Assembly: GCA_947483555.1 (NCBI GenBank)
Contig: CANKMW010000096.1
Location: 1 to 34,136, forward strand
DNA length: 34,136 bases
Source of the DNA: Myxococcales bacterium
GTDB lineage: Bacteria; Myxococcota_A; Polyangia; Haliangiales; Haliangiaceae
Direction of reading: 5' to 3'
Part shown: positions 30,156-34,136 of the stretch, piece by piece
Position numbering within the stretch: the first letter of the stretch is position 1
Layout of the letters: every line of letters begins with the position of its first letter
Program-made: the position numbers and the translations under genes
Notes under the pieces: generated by a model
What the model saw: only the letters and a program-made list of their open reading frames with translations
Told to the model about the DNA's origin: nothing
Database searches by the model: none

Positions 30156-31609
30156 CCTTCGCTTCGGGTGACCTGCTCTACATCGCGCCGTTCCTCGTCC
30201 TGGCGCTGAGCGGCATCCTGCTCGTGCTCGCCGAGGCGTTCTACACCGGCAAGGATCGCACCGCGCTGGCCGGGCTGACCGTCGCCGGCGCGCTGTCGTC
30301 CACGGTGGTGTCGGTCGCGCTCTATCGCCACCTCGGCGCCACCGAGTCGCGCTTGCTGTTCACCGAGATGCTGGTCGCCGATCGCACCGGCTACGTGCTG
30401 ACCGCGCTGTTCGGCGTGGTGGCGGCGCTGGCCGCGCTGCTGGCGCCGGCTCATCAGCGCGTCCACGGCTGGGTGGTCGGCGAGTACTACGGCATCCTGC
30501 TCCTGGCCGCGTCGGGCATGGTGCTGCTGGCCCAGGCAGCCAACCTGGCCACCGTCTTCCTCGGCGTCGAGACCATGTCGATCGGCGTCTACGTCATGAC
30601 CGCCATGCGGCGCCGCTCCAAGCGCGGCAACGAAGCGGCCATGAAGTACTTCCTCATGGGCGCCTTCTCGACCGCGTTCTTGCTCTACGGCATGGCGCTG
30701 GTCTACGGCGCCATCGGAACCACCAGCCTGGTCCAGATCCAGGGCCGGCTGGTGAGCGGCAACCTCGGGCTGCTCACGGTCGGCACCTTCATGATGGTGG
30801 CGGCGTTCGCGTTCAAGATCGCGGCGGTGCCGTTCCACATGTGGGCCCCCGACGCCTACGAAGGCGCGCCGACGCCGGTGACCGCGTTCATGGCGGCCGC
30901 GGTCAAGGCGGCGGCGTTTGCCGCCATGATGCGCATGTTCGGTCAGTACATGGGCGGCGATCGGCTGCCGTACGGCGTCATCGGCTGGGCGTCGCCGATG
31001 GTGGTGCTGGCGGCGATCACGATCACCGTCGGCAACATCGCCGCGATCCGCCAGGACAACATCAAGCGCATGCTGGCGTACTCGTCGATCTCGCACGCCG
31101 GCGTGTTGCTGGTCGGGCTGTGCGCGATGGGGCTCGGCTCGGCGAGCGGCAAGCCGGCGCTGATCTACTACCTGATCTCGTATTCGCTCACCACCATGGG
31201 CGCGTTCGCGGTCGTCGCGTACGTCGGCAGCAAGGACCAGGAGCGGCTCGACATCGACGACTGGGCCGGCCTGGCGACCCGTCACCCGGGCGCGGCGCTG
31301 GCGATGACCTTGTGCCTGCTGTCGCTGGGCGGCATGCCACCCACCGGCGGGTTCTTCGCCAAGTTCTACGTCTTCAAGAGCGCCATGGACGCCCAGGATC
31401 AGCAGCTGCTGTGGCTGACCGCGATCGGCGTCATCAACTCGGCGATCAGCATCTACTACTACCTGCGCATCGTGACCACGATGTACTTCAAGGACCCGCG
31501 CGGCGAGATCGCGCCGACGCGCTCGGCGGCGCTGGCGTTCGTGATGGTGGCCTGTCCGCTGGTGATCCTCGAGATGGGCCTGTTCCCGAACTGGTGGCTC
31601 TCACTCTAG
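30152..31609 (+). CDS. nuoN: NADH-quinone oxidoreductase subunit N
   Basis: A 485-residue NuoN of normal length, the antiporter-like subunit next to NuoJ/K in the complex I membrane arm. About 14 TM helices are present. Signatures are LGVETMSIGVYVMTAM with the essential Glu, FKIAAVPFHMWAPDAYEGAPTPVTAF with the channel Lys, AAVKAAAFAAMMR, and RQDNIKRMLAYSSISHAG. The GTG start at 30152 overlaps the nuoM stop and is preceded by AGGGGG, a good Shine-Dalgarno. It is the last gene of the nuo operon; 65 bp after its stop begins an inverted-repeat element that may end transcription. Confidence 0.97.
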
Positions 31610-31674
31610 TGCCACTGCCGCCCACGTAGCGCCGCAACACCAATCATGTCGATCGGTTCCAACACCGTTCGCCC

Positions 31675-31812
31675 TGAGCGAGGCCGCGCAGCGGCCGAGT
31701 CGAAGGGCGCATGTTCGAGGGAGTACGTCCTTCGACTCACGCTCGCTTGCGCTCGCGTTTCGCTCAGGACGAGCGGGAATCTCGATCACTTGTCGCTACG
31801 TGATCGGCATTG
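31675..31812. repeat. Left arm of the inverted repeat bracketing malQ
   Basis: A segment of about 138 bp that recurs, inverted and nearly unchanged, at 33990-34136. It is itself full of palindromes: CCTGAGCGA (31673-31681) pairs with TCGCTCAGG (31760-31768), GAGTCGAAGG (31697-31706) with CCTTCGACTC (31729-31738), and GCCGC-GCA-GCGGC sits between. The CCTGAGCG/GTCGAAGG core resembles REP-type extragenic repeats. The rest of the nuoN-malQ gap (31610-31674, 31813-31874) holds no gene. Confidence 0.88.
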
Positions 31813-31874
31813 ACTCTGGTGCCGCTGAATGAAGATCGCCCAGCCGTGGGACTGACGCTCGCAGAGGAGGACTC

Positions 31875-33986
31875 GTGACCGTATCTCCCGAGCTGCTGGC
31901 GCTCGCCCGCGATGCCGGGCTCGAGCCGACGTATACCGGCTGGCGGGGCGAGCCGGTGACGGCGAGCGCCGAGGCGCTGGTGGCCGTGCTGCGCGCGCTT
32001 GGCTTGCCGATCGCCGCCGCCGACGACACCGGGCCGGCTGCCGCCGAGGTCGAGCGTCGGCGGTGGAGCGAGGTGGTGCCACCGGTGATCGTGGCGTGGG
32101 ACGACGCCGCGGTCGCGGTGCCGGTGCGGCTGGCGGCGGAGGACGACGGTGGCTGGGAGCTCGAGGTCACGACCGAGGGCGGCCAGGTGCGGCGTGCCGC
32201 CGGCCGCCTTCACGATCTGCCGGCCCATGACCACGCCTGGCCCGCGGCGCTGGGCGGACGGGTGCACTGCGTGCGCACCGCGACCGTCGACCTCGGCGGC
32301 GAGCACGGCTACCACACGCTGCGGTGGCAGATCGGCGCCGTGCGTGGCGAGGCCCGCGTGATCGCCGCGCCGACCCGGGCCTGGGGCGCGCCCGGCGCGA
32401 CGCCGCGCCGCTGGGGCGTGTTCGCGCCGCTGTACGCGGTCCGCAACCCGTCGAGCGGCGGCTGCGGCGATCTGGCGCAGCTGCGCGCGCTGTTCGAAGA
32501 GGTCAAGGCGCGCGGTGGCCACTACGTCGCGACGCTGCCGCTGCTGGCCGCGTTCCTCGACGAGCCGTGCCAGCCCAGCCCGTACTCGCCGGCCAGTCGG
32601 CTGTTCTGGAACGAGCTCTACCTCGACATCGAGGTCGACGCGCTGGGCCCGCCGGAGACCGATCCGCGGCAGCGCGGCGAGGTGCGGGCGGTGCGCACCC
32701 GGCTGGCGGCCGGATCGCTGATCGACTACCGCGCCCAGTACGCGTGGCGGCGCGCGATCCTGGACCAGATCGCCGCCCGGGCCTGGGCCGGCAGCGGGCT
32801 GGTTCGCGCCGCCATCGAGTACCGGGCTCGCGACAGCGCGCTCGCCGACTACGCCGTGTTCCGCGCCATCGGTGAGGCCGAGCGCGCGCCGTGGTCGGCG
32901 TGGCCGGCGGCGCTGCGCGACGGCGTGCCCTACGTGGCGTCGCTCGACGACCTCCCCGCCGGGGTCGACGTCGCCCGGGTCCGCACCCACGCCTGGGCCC
33001 AGTGGCGCATGGGCGCGCAGCTCGGCGAGCTCAAGCAGGAGTTCGGCGACGACGGCGGCCTGTACCTGGATCTACCGGTCGGCGTCAGCCGCGACGCCTA
33101 CGAAGTCTGGCGCCACCGCGAGCTGTTCCTGCTCGATCTGTCGGCGGGCGCGCCGCCCGACGCGTTGTTCGTCGGCGGCCAGGACTGGGGGCTGCCGCCG
33201 CTGCACCCGGCGGCCATCCGCGCCACCGGCTACCGCTACCTCGTCGACTGCGTCCGCCACCACATGGACCGCGCCAGCATGTTGCGCATCGATCACGTGA
33301 TGGGGCTGCACCGCCTGTACTGCGTGCCGCGGGGGCTGGCGGCCACCGACGGCGTCTACGTCCGCTACCACCCCGACGAGATCTACGCCATCTTCGCGCT
33401 CGAGTCGCATCGTAACCAGTGCGCGCTGGTCGGTGAGGATCTGGGCATCGTGCCCGAGCAGGTGCGACCGGCGATGCGGCGCCACGGCGTGGCCAGCCTG
33501 TTCGTCGGTCAGTTCGCGATGCCGGCCCGGCCGGGCCTTGCCATGGCGGTGCCGGCGGCCGCGCACGTCGCCAGCCTGAACACCCACGACACCCCCACCT
33601 TCGCCGGCTACTGGCGCGGCACCGACATCGACGACCAGCGCGCGCTCGGGCTGATCGACGACGACCAGGTCGCGCTCGAGCGCACCGCTCGCGCCGCGAC
33701 CCGCGCTGCGCTGCGCGCCGACGGCGGTGACGCGGCCGACGACGACGCCGGCCACGCCGCGATGACCGCGTGCACGCAGGCGCTCGCGGCCAGCCCGGCC
33801 CACGTGGTGCTGGTCACGATGGAGGATCTGTGGCTCGAGCCGGCGCCGCAGAACGTGCCCGGCACCAGCGACCAGCGTCCCAACTGGCGGCGGCCGTGGT
33901 CGCGCACCTCCGACGAGGTGTTCGCTGATCCGAAGATCGCTGCCGCGCTCGCCGATGTCGCCACGCGTCGCGACGGCTCGGGTTAG
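31875..33986 (+). CDS. malQ: 4-alpha-glucanotransferase (amylomaltase, GH77)
   Basis: A 703-residue GH77 enzyme that moves alpha-1,4-glucan segments between chains in maltodextrin and glycogen metabolism in the cytoplasm. Catalytic residues are Asp473 (nucleophile, MLRIDHVMGLHRLY), Glu521 (acid/base, LVGEDLGIVPE) and Asp572 (transition-state stabiliser, LNTHDTPTFAGYW). An N-terminal beta domain of about 180 residues precedes the barrel, as in the long bacterial MalQ form. The PSPYSPASRLFWNELYLD block is typical. GTG 31875 is set by GAGGAGG 5-6 nt upstream. There is no glycogen or maltose gene alongside. The gene stands alone between two inverted repeat arms, the right one starting 3 bp after its stop. 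Confidence 0.96.
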   Translation: MTVSPELLALARDAGLEPTYTGWRGEPVTASAEALVAVLRALGLPIAAADDTGPAAAEVERRRWSEVVPPVIVAWDDAAVAVPVRLAAEDDGGWELEVTTEGGQVRRAAGRLHDLPAHDHAWPAALGGRVHCVRTATVDLGGEHGYHTLRWQIGAVRGEARVIAAPTRAWGAPGATPRRWGVFAPLYAVRNPSSGGCGDLAQLRALFEEVKARGGHYVATLPLLAAFLDEPCQPSPYSPASRLFWNELYLDIEVDALGPPETDPRQRGEVRAVRTRLAAGSLIDYRAQYAWRRAILDQIAARAWAGSGLVRAAIEYRARDSALADYAVFRAIGEAERAPWSAWPAALRDGVPYVASLDDLPAGVDVARVRTHAWAQWRMGAQLGELKQEFGDDGGLYLDLPVGVSRDAYEVWRHRELFLLDLSAGAPPDALFVGGQDWGLPPLHPAAIRATGYRYLVDCVRHHMDRASMLRIDHVMGLHRLYCVPRGLAATDGVYVRYHPDEIYAIFALESHRNQCALVGEDLGIVPEQVRPAMRRHGVASLFVGQFAMPARPGLAMAVPAAAHVASLNTHDTPTFAGYWRGTDIDDQRALGLIDDDQVALERTARAATRAALRADGGDAADDDAGHAAMTACTQALAASPAHVVLVTMEDLWLEPAPQNVPGTSDQRPNWRRPWSRTSDEVFADPKIAAALADVATRRDGSG

Positions 33987-33989
33987 GCG

Positions 33990-34136
33990 CAATGCCGATC
34001 AGTTAGCGTCAAGTGATCGAGACGAGCCACGTTTCCGCTCGTCCTGAGCGAAACGCGAGCGCACGCGAGCGTGAGTCGAAGGACGTACTCCGTCGAGGCT
34101 GCGCCCTTCGACTCGGCCGCTGCGCGGCCTCGCTCA
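33990..34136. repeat. Right arm of the inverted repeat bracketing malQ
   Basis: The reverse complement of this segment matches 31675-31812 across its length, with a few substitutions and one insertion of about 9 bp. It starts with CAATGCCGATCA, 3 bp after the malQ stop, and runs off the window end, so its full length is not known. The palindromes inside may also end malQ transcription. Confidence 0.88.

Noticed and set aside
31660..34136. An insertion sequence carrying malQ
   Set aside because: There is no transposase or target-site duplication inside the window. The arms resemble REP-like palindromic repeats, so I call only inverted repeats and leave mobility as a question.

Overview
The window is a high-GC, densely coded bacterial segment with about 29 protein genes on both strands. 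I see no tRNA, rRNA, CRISPR array, transposase or phage gene. The gene mix points to the phylum Myxococcota, probably a Haliangium/Kofleriaceae-like lineage. It includes two large Ser/Thr protein kinases of different architecture, an FHA-winged-helix regulator, many lipoproteins with short Ala-rich signal peptides, an OmpA protein with thrombospondin type 3 repeats, glycine-rich TPR proteins, a KAP NTPase and a split complex I operon. The placement is inferred from gene content only.

Left part (1-11.1 kb): a GGATCC/GGGTTC tandem repeat at the window edge is followed by a membrane protein, two overlapping lipoprotein genes (DUF4398-like, then DUF4398-TSP3-OmpA) and a TPR/glycine-rich exported protein. 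Next come a kinase with a C-terminal PAS-like domain and an HGD catalytic loop, frataxin (cyaY), a TerB-like protein, a lipase-type hydrolase, a PHB-depolymerase-type lipoprotein coupled to a membrane protein, a KAP NTPase, a DUF4112 protein and a zinc-ribbon protein. A gap of about 480 bp at 11110-11591 holds no gene I can support.

Middle part (11.6-23 kb): maeB (malic enzyme fused to a phosphotransacetylase-like domain) lies divergent to a small lipoprotein gene. A possible signalling cluster follows: a TerB-like gene, a zinc-ribbon/FHA/winged-helix regulator, a six-TM Ser/Thr kinase and three exported beta-rich proteins. The promoter gaps of this cluster share the motif CTTC[A/G]CGTGAA. 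After it come a VapBC-type toxin-antitoxin pair with a 22-bp palindromic operator, a C-type-lectin-like lipoprotein and a PlsC-type acyltransferase.

Right part (23-34 kb): a strong sigma70-type promoter drives nuoE-F-J-K-L-M-N, with stop/start overlaps or gaps of 3-4 nt throughout. This is a partial complex I operon lacking nuoA, B, C, D, G, H and I. NuoJ has an exported-looking N-terminal extension, NuoL a PKD-like C-terminal domain and NuoM a long C-terminal tail. The last gene, malQ (GH77), is bracketed by inverted repeat arms of about 140 bp.

Several first-in-line genes lack a Shine-Dalgarno sequence and carry TANNNT 6-9 nt before the start codon, which suggests leaderless transcripts. 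The candidates I consider most worth following are the kinase/FHA-winged-helix/beta-protein cluster with its shared motif, the modified complex I subunits, and the inverted-repeat-bracketed malQ.
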